NCBI GenBank assembly: GCA_017396025.1
Contig: JAFQNF010000044.1
Location: 62,001-126,000 of the forward strand
Source: a bacterium
GTDB lineage: Bacteria > Cyanobacteriota > Vampirovibrionia > Gastranaerophilales > Gastranaerophilaceae
Direction of reading: 5' to 3'
Length of the DNA stretch: 64,000 nucleotides
In this document: positions 44,450-52,261 of the stretch, piece by piece
Layout: each line of letters starts with the position of its first letter
How positions within the stretch are numbered: the stretch's first letter is position 1
The notes under the pieces: model-generated
Told to the model about the DNA's origin: nothing
The model's database searches: none
Seen by the model: only the letters and a program-made list of their open reading frames with translations
Translations under genes and position numbers: made by a program

Positions 44450-44692
44450 TTAACCAACTAATCCTGAATCATCATATTCTGACGCTTTAACCATAATAGC
44501 GTGTTCAACAGGATTCTCTTTTTTGATTGATGTATCAAAAGGAACTTCGTCAAAACTATATTCTTCTCTAACTCTTTTTAATTGACTTTCATCAACTAAT
44601 TTTTTTGCAAGTTCTGCAATTTCATATACTAATTGATATCTGTTTTCTGTATTTTCATTTAAGTCCCAAGCGATTTTTATAATTTGGTTCAT
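44450..44692 (-). CDS. rpoZ: RNA polymerase omega subunit-like protein
   Basis: An 80-residue acidic protein. The central NRYQLVYEIAELAKKLVDES matches the omega core, where NR/KF-x-L-V-x-x-I-A-x-x-A packs on the beta' subunit, and NPVEHAIMVKASE fits the second conserved helix. The ends are divergent. GGAGGA lies close before the ATG. Omega genes are usually next to gmk; here it is convergent with rpsT. The symbol is tentative. Confidence 0.55.
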   Translation of the reverse strand: MNQIIKIAWDLNENTENRYQLVYEIAELAKKLVDESQLKRVREEYSFDEVPFDTSIKKENPVEHAIMVKASEYDDSGLVG

Positions 44693-44781
44693 AAGTTCCT
44701 CCAGTAATTTTATAAAATAATAATACTATGCACAATTTTGAATATCAAGCAAAACGAAATATTAAGTTTTGTAATTGGGTG

Positions 44782-44823
44782 AAAACCCATGCAGTGTCAT
44801 GCTTTGCATGAATAATGGGTTTT
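44782..44823. repeat. Nested palindrome, first of two
   Basis: Outer arms AAAACCCAT (44782-44790) and ATGGGTTTT (44815-44823). An inner hairpin TCATGC-TTT-GCATGA (44797-44811) lies within. A T-run follows. It is not next to the 3' end of any plus-strand gene. Confidence 0.75.
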
Positions 44824-44861
44824 TGCTTTGTTCTGTGTTAAAAAATGTTAAAACAAATTTG

Positions 44862-44902
44862 AAATCATGGAAAACCATGCCACGACATGCTTTTCATGAT
44901 TT
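44862..44902. repeat. Nested palindrome, second of two
   Basis: Outer arms AAATCATG (44862-44869) and CATGATTT (44895-44902). An inner hairpin CATGG-AAAA-CCATG (44866-44879) would compete with the outer pairing. A T-run follows. Like its neighbour it is rich in CATG. Confidence 0.7.
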
Positions 44903-44976
44903 TTGTTCTTTATGGTCTTAAATGCTATCTAGCCCAGTACATGGCATAACTTTTATGATTAAAAACGGTAGAAGTT

Positions 44977-45555
44977 ATGCAAAATACAAGTAATTTATCA
45001 TATATAAATAGTAAAAAAATCATAAATATGAAGTCTGAAGTCTTGTTCCGTGAGGCCGAAGATGATTTTTTCTATTTTAATAAAATGAATGTAGCATTAA
45101 AAAAGCTTGAAGAAGCTATATCTCTAACTCCGTCACATATTAAAAGTTTGATGTTGTGTGCTGATATTTATTTCATGAAAGGCAAAGTAAAAAAAGCACT
45201 TTCTCTTTATGAAACAGCTAAATTGTATGGTCAAAAAGATGCTAGATGTTTTGCTTCTATAGCAAATTGTTTATATTCATTATCAAATTACGAAGAATCG
45301 ATAAGCTTTGTAGATAAAGCAATTGCTATTTTGAAAAATGATGATTATTCTTTATATTCTCAGTTGATTGAAATTAAAATTAATTCTCTTGTTGAACTAA
45401 AAAAATATAAACAAGCTTATATAACTTTTATTCAGGCACAGAATGTTATTGATTCTGTATCTTTAAAAAATATCTATAATTCAAATTATGAGCTTATAAA
45501 TGAAAAATTGAAACTTCAGAAAAAGTTAAGACAATCTAATTTAAAAATTGTATAA
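44977..45555 (+). CDS. TPR-repeat protein
   Basis: A 192-residue soluble protein. Three to four tetratricopeptide-like helix pairs span about residues 25-150 (ALKKLEEAISLTPSHIKSLM, then GKVKKALSLYETAKLYGQKD, and NYEESISFVDKAIAIL). TPRs mediate protein contacts; no catalytic part is present. The start is uncertain: no good RBS precedes the ATG at 44977, and an internal ATG at 45028 is possible. It lies 30 bp before the flippase-like gene and is likely cotranscribed. Confidence 0.6.
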   Translation: MQNTSNLSYINSKKIINMKSEVLFREAEDDFFYFNKMNVALKKLEEAISLTPSHIKSLMLCADIYFMKGKVKKALSLYETAKLYGQKDARCFASIANCLYSLSNYEESISFVDKAIAILKNDDYSLYSQLIEIKINSLVELKKYKQAYITFIQAQNVIDSVSLKNIYNSNYELINEKLKLQKKLRQSNLKIV

Positions 45556-45585
45556 TGTTGGAATGGTAAATAAAGAAAATATAAA

Positions 45586-46590
45586 ATGAAAAAAGGTATA
45601 AAAAGAATTGTTCTATTATTAATAACACTTTTATTTTTATATTTAGTTTTTTTGAATTTAGATTTTAAAGAACTTCTTCAAATTATAAAAGAGTTTGATG
45701 TAAAATATGCTTTCTTTTTAGCAATATCAATAACTATTGCACTATCTTTTCGTGGACTTTGCTTTAAACAATTAATTTCAAAAACTGTTGATGCACCATT
45801 AAAAGATTTGGTCCCATTATGTATTACTGGGGCTGCATTAAATATTGTTCTTCCAGCAAGGGCTGGTGATATTTTTAGAGCATATTACGTTGGTCATAAA
45901 TATGATGTAGATAAAGTCAAAATATTTGGAACAATAATGTTAGAAAGAATTTTTGATGGTTTAATAATTCTTTCTATGTTGTTGTTTGGAATATATGCAT
46001 ATCATAAAAATGAGCTTGCACAAAAACTGTGTATTGCGGCTGCCGTGATATTTGTTGGCGCACTAATTTGTGCAATAATTGCTATGAAATTTAATAAAAT
46101 AGATTTAGTTTGCAGTGTTATTGAGGAAAAAACTAACTTCCTTCCAAGTGGAATAAAAAAAATATTTCATTCTATTTTAAATTTTATAAATAGAATATGT
46201 AATTCTTTTGTTGCTGGATTTGAAATTTTGGCTCATCCTAAGAAGTTAGTTGCTGTTATGTTTTCTTCTTTATGCATTTGGTCTTTTGAATGTTTAAATT
46301 ATTTTTTAATAATTCAAGGTTTTGGTTGTGATGTTGATTGGTCGGTTGTTCTATTTATTATTGGTTTTATTGCACTTGCTTGTATGATTCCATCAACATC
46401 AATATTTATTGGTCCATACCAGTTCGCTGTTATTGCTGCATTTGCAATATATGATATTTCTAAAGAAACAGCACTTGCAATATCTCTTGTAGAGCAAGCC
46501 ATTGTTATAATTGTTACTTCTTTAATCGCTGTTTTATTTTTGCTTAAAAATAATATTTCTTATAAAGAATTAAAAGAAGATATTAAATAA
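45586..46590 (+). CDS. Lysylphosphatidylglycerol synthase TM-region-like (UPF0104) membrane protein
   Basis: A 334-residue protein with about 8 membrane helices. The sequence LNIVLPARAGDIFRAYYVGH (about residue 85) is the hallmark of the UPF0104/LPG_synthase_TM family (P-x-R-x-G-x-x-x-R). FIALACMIPSTSIFIGPYQF near the C-terminus is also typical. Members act as lipid flippases or in glycolipid synthesis. The catalytic cytoplasmic domain of MprF is absent. It follows the TPR gene and ends before a promoter region. Confidence 0.8.
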   Translation: MKKGIKRIVLLLITLLFLYLVFLNLDFKELLQIIKEFDVKYAFFLAISITIALSFRGLCFKQLISKTVDAPLKDLVPLCITGAALNIVLPARAGDIFRAYYVGHKYDVDKVKIFGTIMLERIFDGLIILSMLLFGIYAYHKNELAQKLCIAAAVIFVGALICAIIAMKFNKIDLVCSVIEEKTNFLPSGIKKIFHSILNFINRICNSFVAGFEILAHPKKLVAVMFSSLCIWSFECLNYFLIIQGFGCDVDWSVVLFIIGFIALACMIPSTSIFIGPYQFAVIAAFAIYDISKETALAISLVEQAIVIIVTSLIAVLFLLKNNISYKELKEDIK

Positions 46591-46632
46591 TGTAAAGATA
46601 GAAGAATTTTTTCTAAAGTTATTTTGGTAAAT

Positions 46633-46663
46633 TTCCGAAAAGAACTCTTATAATCATTCGGAA
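46633..46663 (+). promoter_or_regulatory. Promoter flanked by inverted repeat arms
   Basis: A perfect TATAAT (46649-46654) lies between TTCCGAA (46633-46639) and TTCGGAA (46657-46663). The arms flank the -10 as an operator might. Only a weak -35 (TTGGTA, 19-bp spacer) is seen. Confidence 0.5.
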
Positions 46664-46682
46664 TAAAAGATAGGAGTTTTTG

Positions 46683-47633
46683 ATGGAAAATATTTCTTCT
46701 CTTTCTGCAAAGGTACAAGTACAACCAGCTGTAACTGAAAAAACTGAAAAAAAGGAGACTAATGCTCCTAAACAGGTTGAAAATGGTGAAGCAAAAATGG
46801 CATTAGCTTTATCTGGACTTGCTGCTGCGGGTCTGGCTGCTCTTGCAATAAAAAAAGGTAAAGCAAAGGATGCTGGTAAAATTATAAAAAATACAGCAGA
46901 TGATATGGCAAAAGCTGCGGCAGATCAAATCAAAAAAGGTGCAACAGCGAATGCAGTAAAAAAAGAAGCTACAAAAAATTTATCCCATGAGGGTAAAAAA
47001 GTTGTTAAAGAAGCAATATCTTCTGCACTAGATTCAAAATTGGCACAAGAAGCTGTAGCTCGTCAAAATATTGTAAAAAATACGACGGTTGCAAAAAAAG
47101 CTACTTCAGCGGTGAAAGGATTAAAACAAGGTACTAAAAAAGCTACAGAAGAAGTTCTTCAAGGTAAAATCCAAACTGCAAAAACTGTAGCGGCTGAAGC
47201 TGCAGAGTCTGCAAAAAAACTAAAAGATGTTGCACTTGCAAATCCAACTCATAAAAACAAAAAACTTGCGCAGTATGCTCATAATCAGGCGGCAACAGCT
47301 AAAGCACAAGCTTTAAAGGTTGAAGAAAAATCAGCAAAACTGATTGAACAGGCTAGAGAAAAAGCTGTTAAGAAAGCGGAAGCTCTTGCAAAAGCTCAAG
47401 CATCCCCAAATTATGCGGCTGGGCAAGTAAAAATGAAACAAAATTCAGCAAAAGCTGCAGTTAATTCTGCAAAAAGGAAAGCAGCTAGGGATGTTGCAAA
47501 ACCAGGATATCAACGTGCACTTGCTAAATTCCAAGGTTATTCTCCTGAAAAACTTCAAGGAATTGTTTCTTCAAGCAAATCATCTCCTGTAGAAAAGTTG
47601 GTTGCTGGTGATTTATTGGCGGCATTGAAATAA
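46683..47633 (+). CDS. Alanine/lysine-rich helical protein
   Basis: A 316-residue protein of unknown function, dominated by Ala and Lys. It has a short hydrophobic segment at about residues 38-57 (ALALSGLAAAGLAALAIKKG) and then a long, very basic helical region. Parts resemble histone H1-like tails (KKA, AKA repeats), though the hydrophobic segment argues for membrane attachment. The track frame allows TTG at 46680; AGGAG at 46672-46676 favours the ATG at 46683. It is a single gene with its own promoter and terminator. It may be structural or nucleoid-related. Confidence 0.6.
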   Translation: MENISSLSAKVQVQPAVTEKTEKKETNAPKQVENGEAKMALALSGLAAAGLAALAIKKGKAKDAGKIIKNTADDMAKAAADQIKKGATANAVKKEATKNLSHEGKKVVKEAISSALDSKLAQEAVARQNIVKNTTVAKKATSAVKGLKQGTKKATEEVLQGKIQTAKTVAAEAAESAKKLKDVALANPTHKNKKLAQYAHNQAATAKAQALKVEEKSAKLIEQAREKAVKKAEALAKAQASPNYAAGQVKMKQNSAKAAVNSAKRKAARDVAKPGYQRALAKFQGYSPEKLQGIVSSSKSSPVEKLVAGDLLAALK

Positions 47634-47653
47634 TTAAATTTCTATTTTATACA

Positions 47654-47683
47654 AAAGAGGGTTCTATTTTGGACCCTCTTTTT
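47654..47683 (+). terminator. Rho-independent terminator
   Basis: AAAGAGGGTTC, loop TATTTT, GGACCCTCTTTTT: an 8-bp stem with one G-T pair, then a T-run. Confidence 0.85.
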
Positions 47684-47777
47684 GATATTTAATAAATTAA
47701 ACTTTGTAAATAAAAAATTATGGAAGTAGCAATTTAATTTTTTCTTGCTTATTTAAGCGGGTAACAAAGGAGTTGTT

Positions 47778-48107
47778 ATGACAATTAATATAGTTTCATC
47801 ATTAAAAAATGGTATTGCTAATATTGGAAAAAATATAAAGAAAAAACCACCATATAGACTGGCTCTTAAGTTGACAGAAGGTTCTAATGCTAAGGTAATT
47901 GCTCCGGATACACTTAAGAAGGTTGGTTTGCCTCCAAAACTTCCATCAGAGTTGGCAAGTAAATTAACAGCTTGTGTGGCTGGTGTTGGTGGCGCAGGTG
48001 TTGTGACTGCCATGAATTCTACAACTGCAGTTAATTCTACTACAGCTGTTAATTCTACAACTGCAAGATTTAATGATAAATCAGGTGTTTTTTCAACAAC
48101 AGCGTAA
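47778..48107 (+). CDS. Small protein with NSTTAV tandem repeats
   Basis: A 109-residue protein of unknown function. The first 60 residues are basic and amphipathic. A short hydrophobic stretch (TACVAGVGGAGVVTAM) precedes three copies of a six-residue unit, NSTTAV NSTTAV NSTTAR, encoded by an 18-bp tandem repeat. RBS AAAGGAG. It is a single gene before a strong terminator. Ser/Thr-rich repeats suggest a flexible, possibly surface-exposed tail. Confidence 0.5.
   Translation: MTINIVSSLKNGIANIGKNIKKKPPYRLALKLTEGSNAKVIAPDTLKKVGLPPKLPSELASKLTACVAGVGGAGVVTAMNSTTAVNSTTAVNSTTARFNDKSGVFSTTA
48015..48068 (+). repeat. Three 18-bp tandem repeats inside the gene
   Basis: Units at 48015-48032, 48033-48050 and 48051-48068, each close to AATTCTACAACTGCAGTT. 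Unit number could vary by slippage without shifting the frame. Confidence 0.85.
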
Positions 48108-48122
48108 TTAATAATTTAAAAC

Positions 48123-48157
48123 AAAAAAAGAGGCATTTATTAAATGCCTCTTTTTTA
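48123..48157. terminator. Bidirectional terminator
   Basis: A7, GAGGCATTTA, TAAATGCCTC, T6. It lies between the convergent repeat-protein gene and the GltD-like gene. Confidence 0.9.
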
Positions 48158-48169
48158 TTTGCTTTTTTA

Positions 48170-49543
48170 TTATAGTTTTGCAAGATATTCGTTAATAGCT
48201 TTTGCTGCACGTTTTCCAGCACCCATAGCGTTAATTGCTGTAGATGGACCAGTTGGAGCAACGTCACCACCAGCATAAACTCCATCAATAGAAGTTTCAC
48301 CAGTTTCTGCGTTAATGATGATATAGCCTTTTCTGTCTGTTTCTAAATCCATATTATCTTTTAACATAGAACCTTGAATTGTTGGATTTGGACCTGTACC
48401 TAGAGCAACAACAACTGTATCAACGTCTAGGTCAACAAATTCGCCAGTTGGAACTGGTTTTCTTCTTCCTGATTCATCAGCTTCACCTAGTTCCATAACT
48501 TCGAATTTCATACCATTTACATAGCCTTCGTTGTTATAGATTTCTGTTGGAGCGTGTAAGAATTTGAAGATTACGCCTTCTTCTTTTGCGTGTCTAATTT
48601 CTTCTAAACGAGCTGGAAGTTCTGCTTCTGTTCTTCTGTAAACGATATAAACTTCTTTGAAACCAACTCTAACAGCAACACGAGCTGCGTCCATAGCAAC
48701 GTTACCACCACCGATGATAGCTGCTTTTTCTCCAACTCTAATTGGAGTAGCTGTTTCTTCTATGTTCGCTTGCATTAAGTTTACACGAGTTAAGAATTCG
48801 TTAGCTGAGAAAACGCCGTTCAAGTTTTCACCAGGAATGCCCATCATTTTTGGTAAGCCTGCGCCAGAACCGATAACGATAGCGTCGAAACCATCATCCT
48901 TTAATTGTTTAACTGTGATTGATTTACCAACAACAACGTTTGTGTGGAATTTAACGCCCATAGCTTTTAAGTTGTCGATTTCCTTGTCTAAGAATGTTCT
49001 TGGTAATCTGAATGGTGGAATACCATATCTTAATACACCACCTAATTTGTGTAATGCTTCAAAAACAACAACTTCGTGACCTTCTTTTCTTAAGTCAGCA
49101 GCAGCTGTGATACCAGCACAACCAGAACCAATGATAGCAACTTTTTTGCCTGATTCTTTAATTTCGCCAACTTTTAATGATGTAGCGTCACCAACATAAC
49201 GTTCTAATGCACCAATAGCAATAGGTTCTGATTTGATACCTAATACACATTTGCTTTCGCATTGACGTTCTTGAGGGCAAACTCTTCCACAAACAGAAGG
49301 TAATAAACTTGATTCTCTGATAATTTCACCTGATTTTTCTAAGTCACCTTCTTTTATTGCATTAATAAATCCAGGAATATTGATGTTTACAGGGCAACCT
49401 TGCACACATCTTGGATTTTTACAATTTAAGCAACGAGCTGCTTCTAATTTAGCTTGTTCATCTGTTAAGTTTGATTCAACCGCATCAAAGTTAGTACGTC
49501 TAACCATTGGGTCTTGTTCATGTTGTCTTTGTCTTGCTGCCAT
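48170..49543 (-). CDS. NAD(P)H-dependent glutamate synthase small subunit-like oxidoreductase
   Basis: A 457-residue protein of the GltD family, which passes electrons from NADPH through FAD and Fe-S clusters. The N-terminal Cys groups ARCLNCKNPRCVQGCPVN and CGRVCPQERQCESKC bind two [4Fe-4S] clusters. The FAD site is IIGSGCAGITAAADL and the NADPH site is IIGGGNVAMDAARVA. The C-terminus has GVYAGGDVAPTGPSTAINAM. No glutamate synthase large subunit is adjacent, so it may work with another partner. The frame allows an ATG at 49555; GGAA at about 49549-49552 favours 49543. A TATAAT (49585-49580, minus) lies upstream. Confidence 0.85.
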   Translation of the reverse strand: MAARQRQHEQDPMVRRTNFDAVESNLTDEQAKLEAARCLNCKNPRCVQGCPVNINIPGFINAIKEGDLEKSGEIIRESSLLPSVCGRVCPQERQCESKCVLGIKSEPIAIGALERYVGDATSLKVGEIKESGKKVAIIGSGCAGITAAADLRKEGHEVVVFEALHKLGGVLRYGIPPFRLPRTFLDKEIDNLKAMGVKFHTNVVVGKSITVKQLKDDGFDAIVIGSGAGLPKMMGIPGENLNGVFSANEFLTRVNLMQANIEETATPIRVGEKAAIIGGGNVAMDAARVAVRVGFKEVYIVYRRTEAELPARLEEIRHAKEEGVIFKFLHAPTEIYNNEGYVNGMKFEVMELGEADESGRRKPVPTGEFVDLDVDTVVVALGTGPNPTIQGSMLKDNMDLETDRKGYIIINAETGETSIDGVYAGGDVAPTGPSTAINAMGAGKRAAKAINEYLAKL

Positions 49544-49631
49544 ATTTATTTCCATTTTGTTTAATCAGAATATAAGAAAATTATACTATAAAACTTTTTT
49601 ATGTATAACAAATTTAGAGATATTAACATTT

Positions 49632-49661
49632 AAAAAGTAGTATGAACAAATTTCATACTAC
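49632..49661 (-). terminator. Second terminator after the serine dehydratase unit
   Basis: GTAGTATGAA (49637-49646), loop, TTCATACTAC (49652-49661): a perfect 10-bp stem, followed on the minus strand by TTTTT. Confidence 0.8.
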
Positions 49662-49670
49662 TAAAAAATA

Positions 49671-49694
49671 AAAAGGAGTTTAAAACTCCTTTTA
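49671..49694 (-). terminator. First terminator after the serine dehydratase unit
   Basis: AAAAGGAGTTT and AACTCCTTTT. It overlaps the stop codon of the 108-residue gene. Together with the next hairpin it forms a tandem terminator on the minus strand. Confidence 0.75.
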
Positions 49695-50018
49695 TAAGTT
49701 ATCTTTTGCGTCTTGAACAAACTTTGCTATTGCATTTGAAACAGTAGGTCTTTCAAACCAATCTCGAACATAACGTTCTAAATTAAAACAATTACCTCTT
49801 TCTTTTAGTCCATTCACTACATTAAATGTTGCTTCGCACATTCCAATTTGAACAGAAAAAGAAGCATTTTTTGGATTTTTAACATCAATGTTAAATGTTA
49901 GTCCTCTTACTCTTTTCATACCTCCAGATACTTTTACTTCAACTTCTGGCTTACTACATAAAAAGTTAATTAATGATTGTTCTAGTTCTGCTATTACTGG
50001 ATCTTTTCCACCTGCCAT
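49692..50018 (-). CDS. Hypothetical protein in the serine dehydratase operon
   Basis: A 108-residue soluble protein of unknown function. Alternating hydrophobic residues in the middle (VRGLTFNIDVKNP, SFSVQIGMCEATFNVV) suggest a beta-sheet with a helical C-terminus (VSNAIAKFVQDAKDNL). It starts one base after the sdaAA stop and must be cotranscribed. A role near serine breakdown is suggested only by position. Confidence 0.6.
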   Translation of the reverse strand: MAGGKDPVIAELEQSLINFLCSKPEVEVKVSGGMKRVRGLTFNIDVKNPKNASFSVQIGMCEATFNVVNGLKERGNCFNLERYVRDWFERPTVSNAIAKFVQDAKDNL

Positions 50019-50019
50019 T

Positions 50020-50910
50020 TTAGATTCCTTCTTTTTTCTGTAATTCTCTATTTATTATTATTCCACTTTTTGTTGTTGCTAAACCGCCCATTGATGTTTC
50101 CTTTAATAAAGGTGACATTAACTGCCCAGTCTGTACCATCGCATCGACAACTTCATCTGGTGGTATTTTACTTTCAACATTTGCTAATACTAGTTCTGCT
50201 GCTGTAATTGCGTGTATTGCTAAAAATGCATTTCTTTTAACGCAAGGTATTTCAACTAGTCCTCCGACAGGATCACAAGTTAGTCCAAGTACGTTTTTTA
50301 ATGCTAAAGTTGCAGCGTTAATAATTTGTTTGTTGCTTCCACCTAGAAGTTGAGTTGCAGCTGCTGCACTCATTGCTGAAGCAACGCCACATTCTGCTTG
50401 ACAACCCGCAACAGCACCAGCCATTGCTACTTTTGTTGAAATAATATAGCCGATAGTTCCAGCTGTTATAAGTGCGTTTACTTCATCATCTTGCGTAACA
50501 TCTTTTTCTTGTGCTAGTGCAATAATTACAGCAGGTACAATTCCACAAGAACCTGCTGTCGGACACGCAACAATTTTGTTCATTCTTAGGTTTTCTTCCA
50601 TTGTTGCCAATGCATATGTCGTTATTTTCTCAAATAAATTACCAAAAAGGGCTGGTGCAGCTTTGTATTTTTCTTTTAATTTTGCAGTATCGTCTCCACA
50701 AAGTCCGCTAAATGATTTTTCGCTAGAACACAAGCCGCTAATGATAGCATCTTTCATTGCATTGATATTTTTCAATGTTTTTGCGCGAACTTCTTCAGTG
50801 CTAATTTCAAAATCAAACGCTTCTTTTTCCTGCATTATTTCATATATTTTTTTATTATTTTGATTGCAGGCATATAGTAGTTTTTCAAATGTACTTATTG
50901 AATATTCCAA
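50020..50910 (-). CDS. sdaAA: L-serine dehydratase alpha subunit
   Basis: The catalytic subunit of the iron-sulfur L-serine dehydratase, which converts serine to pyruvate and ammonia. It has 296 residues. Characteristic segments are CPTAGSCGIVPAVIIALAQE (about residue 116) and LTCDPVGGLVEIPCVKRNAF (about 215), which hold cluster-binding cysteines. It starts one base after sdaAB. Its reactive enamine product is the substrate of RidA, encoded at 37 kb. Confidence 0.95.
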   Translation of the reverse strand: MEYSISTFEKLLYACNQNNKKIYEIMQEKEAFDFEISTEEVRAKTLKNINAMKDAIISGLCSSEKSFSGLCGDDTAKLKEKYKAAPALFGNLFEKITTYALATMEENLRMNKIVACPTAGSCGIVPAVIIALAQEKDVTQDDEVNALITAGTIGYIISTKVAMAGAVAGCQAECGVASAMSAAAATQLLGGSNKQIINAATLALKNVLGLTCDPVGGLVEIPCVKRNAFLAIHAITAAELVLANVESKIPPDEVVDAMVQTGQLMSPLLKETSMGGLATTKSGIIINRELQKKEGI

Positions 50911-50911
50911 A

Positions 50912-51580
50912 TTAAGCCTCTAATCTTTTTACATTTCGGACAAAGTATACATCATCAATTTCTTCAATTTTTCTTATAACCTCATCAGAAATTTTGCTAT
51001 CTAAACAAATACACATTGAGGCAGTTTCCCCTCTTGCGTTACGGTCACAATCAAGTGATGCTATATTAATATTTTCATCTTGAATTAGTGTTGAAACTCT
51101 TGAAATCATTCCAGGTTTATCTTTGTAGAAAAGAATTAGCGTGTTGTATTCACCAGAAATTCTTGTTGAAAAATCGTCGATTTTAACGATTTCTACGTTT
51201 CCAGCTCCAACGGAATTTCCTGAAATCGTCATATTAATATTGCCTTCAAGAACAAAATCAACTGCATTTGGATGTCTATCAATATTTTGCTCAAATTCAT
51301 AAGTATATTCTATATTTTGTGCCAATTCGCAATTATAAATGTTTTTTATTTGTTCGCTATCTACGCCAAAACCTAAAAGACCTGCTAATAACCCTTTATC
51401 TGTACCGTGACCTTTTCCGGTTTGTGCAAAGGAATTATATAGTTTGAATGTTACTTTGTTTGGGGTTTCTTTATATATATTTCGCGCAAGTAATCCAAGT
51501 CTTACAGCCCCTGCTGTGTGTGAACTTGATGGACCTGTCATAATTGGAGAAATTACATCAAAAAGTGAACGTTGTTTCAT
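50912..51580 (-). CDS. sdaAB: L-serine dehydratase beta subunit
   Basis: The second subunit, with an N-terminal beta domain and a C-terminal ACT domain that may sense serine. It has 222 residues. VISPIMTGPSSSHTAGAVRL at the N-terminus is the family signature. The ACT domain (about 150-222) starts at LILFYKDKPGMISRVSTLIQ. On the minus strand TATAAT (51595-51590) ends 9 nt before the ATG and there is no RBS, so the leader is only a few bases long. First gene of the sdaAB-sdaAA-108aa unit. Confidence 0.95.
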   Translation of the reverse strand: MKQRSLFDVISPIMTGPSSSHTAGAVRLGLLARNIYKETPNKVTFKLYNSFAQTGKGHGTDKGLLAGLLGFGVDSEQIKNIYNCELAQNIEYTYEFEQNIDRHPNAVDFVLEGNINMTISGNSVGAGNVEIVKIDDFSTRISGEYNTLILFYKDKPGMISRVSTLIQDENINIASLDCDRNARGETASMCICLDSKISDEVIRKIEEIDDVYFVRNVKRLEA

Positions 51581-52059
51581 AGTTACTATATTATATAGTT
51601 TTTTGATGATTTTGTATATTTAAGGAATGAATCCTGTAAAATGCCGAAAGTTCATCACTTTCGTCACTTTAGCCTCTGTAAACAAAATATGAATTTTCCT
51701 CTGCACCTACGAAAAAATCGCGTCTTGAAAATTCCTCTCAGCTCGAACAGTCGCAAATAACACTTTGTTTCAATTTGCTTTTGTTCTCGCTTATTCGAAC
51801 TCGCTCACTTCGTTCAGCTCCGTTCTACGGAATTTTCGCAAAAAAAAGCTCTTTTGATAAAGAGCGTTAACTAGGTTAGTTTTGGTAGATAGTTGTTCAG
51901 TTTTAGACTTTTATGAGTCTTACATTTGCTTTAAAGCTCGTAAAAAAATTTTTATGCGCTTTTTTCTTTGTAATTTTACATAAGTTAACAAATTTGACTA
52001 AAGTCATTAAAAAAAATGCCGATATTTATATTTACCGGAGTAAAAGAAAGGTAAATTCT
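51581..52059. other. Intergenic region with GC-richer block and orphan hairpin
   Basis: This 479-bp spacer has no convincing gene. Bases 51630-51840 are richer in C and G than the surroundings and contain partial repeats (GCTCGAAC, TTCGAACTCGCTCACTTCG, GTTCAGCTCCGTTC) that look like a decayed intergenic element. A perfect hairpin follows at 51848-51865. A reading frame from 51913 runs into the small gene at 52060 but lacks an RBS. AGTCA half-sites (51995-52006) sit near a TTGACT. Confidence 0.5.
51840..51865 (-). terminator. Orphan terminator on the minus strand
   Basis: GCTCTTT-TGAT-AAAGAGC (51848-51865) with eight A before it, which read as a T-run on the minus strand. No annotated minus-strand gene ends here. 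Confidence 0.6.
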
Positions 52060-52191
52060 ATGTACTACAATTGGGTATGGCCAGGCGCTTACAGCTTTAA
52101 AAGTGAAGTAAAATTATTTACTGCTTGGATTAAAAATCAAGTTGATATTATTCTTAAAAAAATTGAAGAAACTGAAAACAAGTTAGGATAA
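52060..52191 (+). CDS. Small hypothetical protein
   Basis: A 43-residue reading frame (MYYNWVWPGAYSFKSEVKLF, then a charged helix ending ETENKLG). AAAGAAAGG lies about 8 nt before this ATG, which is why I prefer it over the longer frame from 51913. Aromatic residues at the N-terminus and a helical end are the only features. It lies 70 bp before comM. Could be a real small protein; evidence is limited. Confidence 0.4.
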   Translation: MYYNWVWPGAYSFKSEVKLFTAWIKNQVDIILKKIEETENKLG

Positions 52192-52261
52192 TATGTTTTG
52201 AATTTCGCATAATTCCTGTGTTATACTGCCTATGTGGTCAGAATAACATAGGATTTATGTT

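Noticed and set aside
51795..51822. Insertion sequence end in the spacer after sdaAB
   Set aside because: Repeats are short and imperfect, with no transposase fragment or target duplication. Better described as a decayed intergenic repeat.
51913..52059. N-terminal extension of the small gene at 52060
   Set aside because: The extension has no RBS at 51913 and contains a palindrome and -35-like sequence. The ATG at 52060 has AAAGG upstream.
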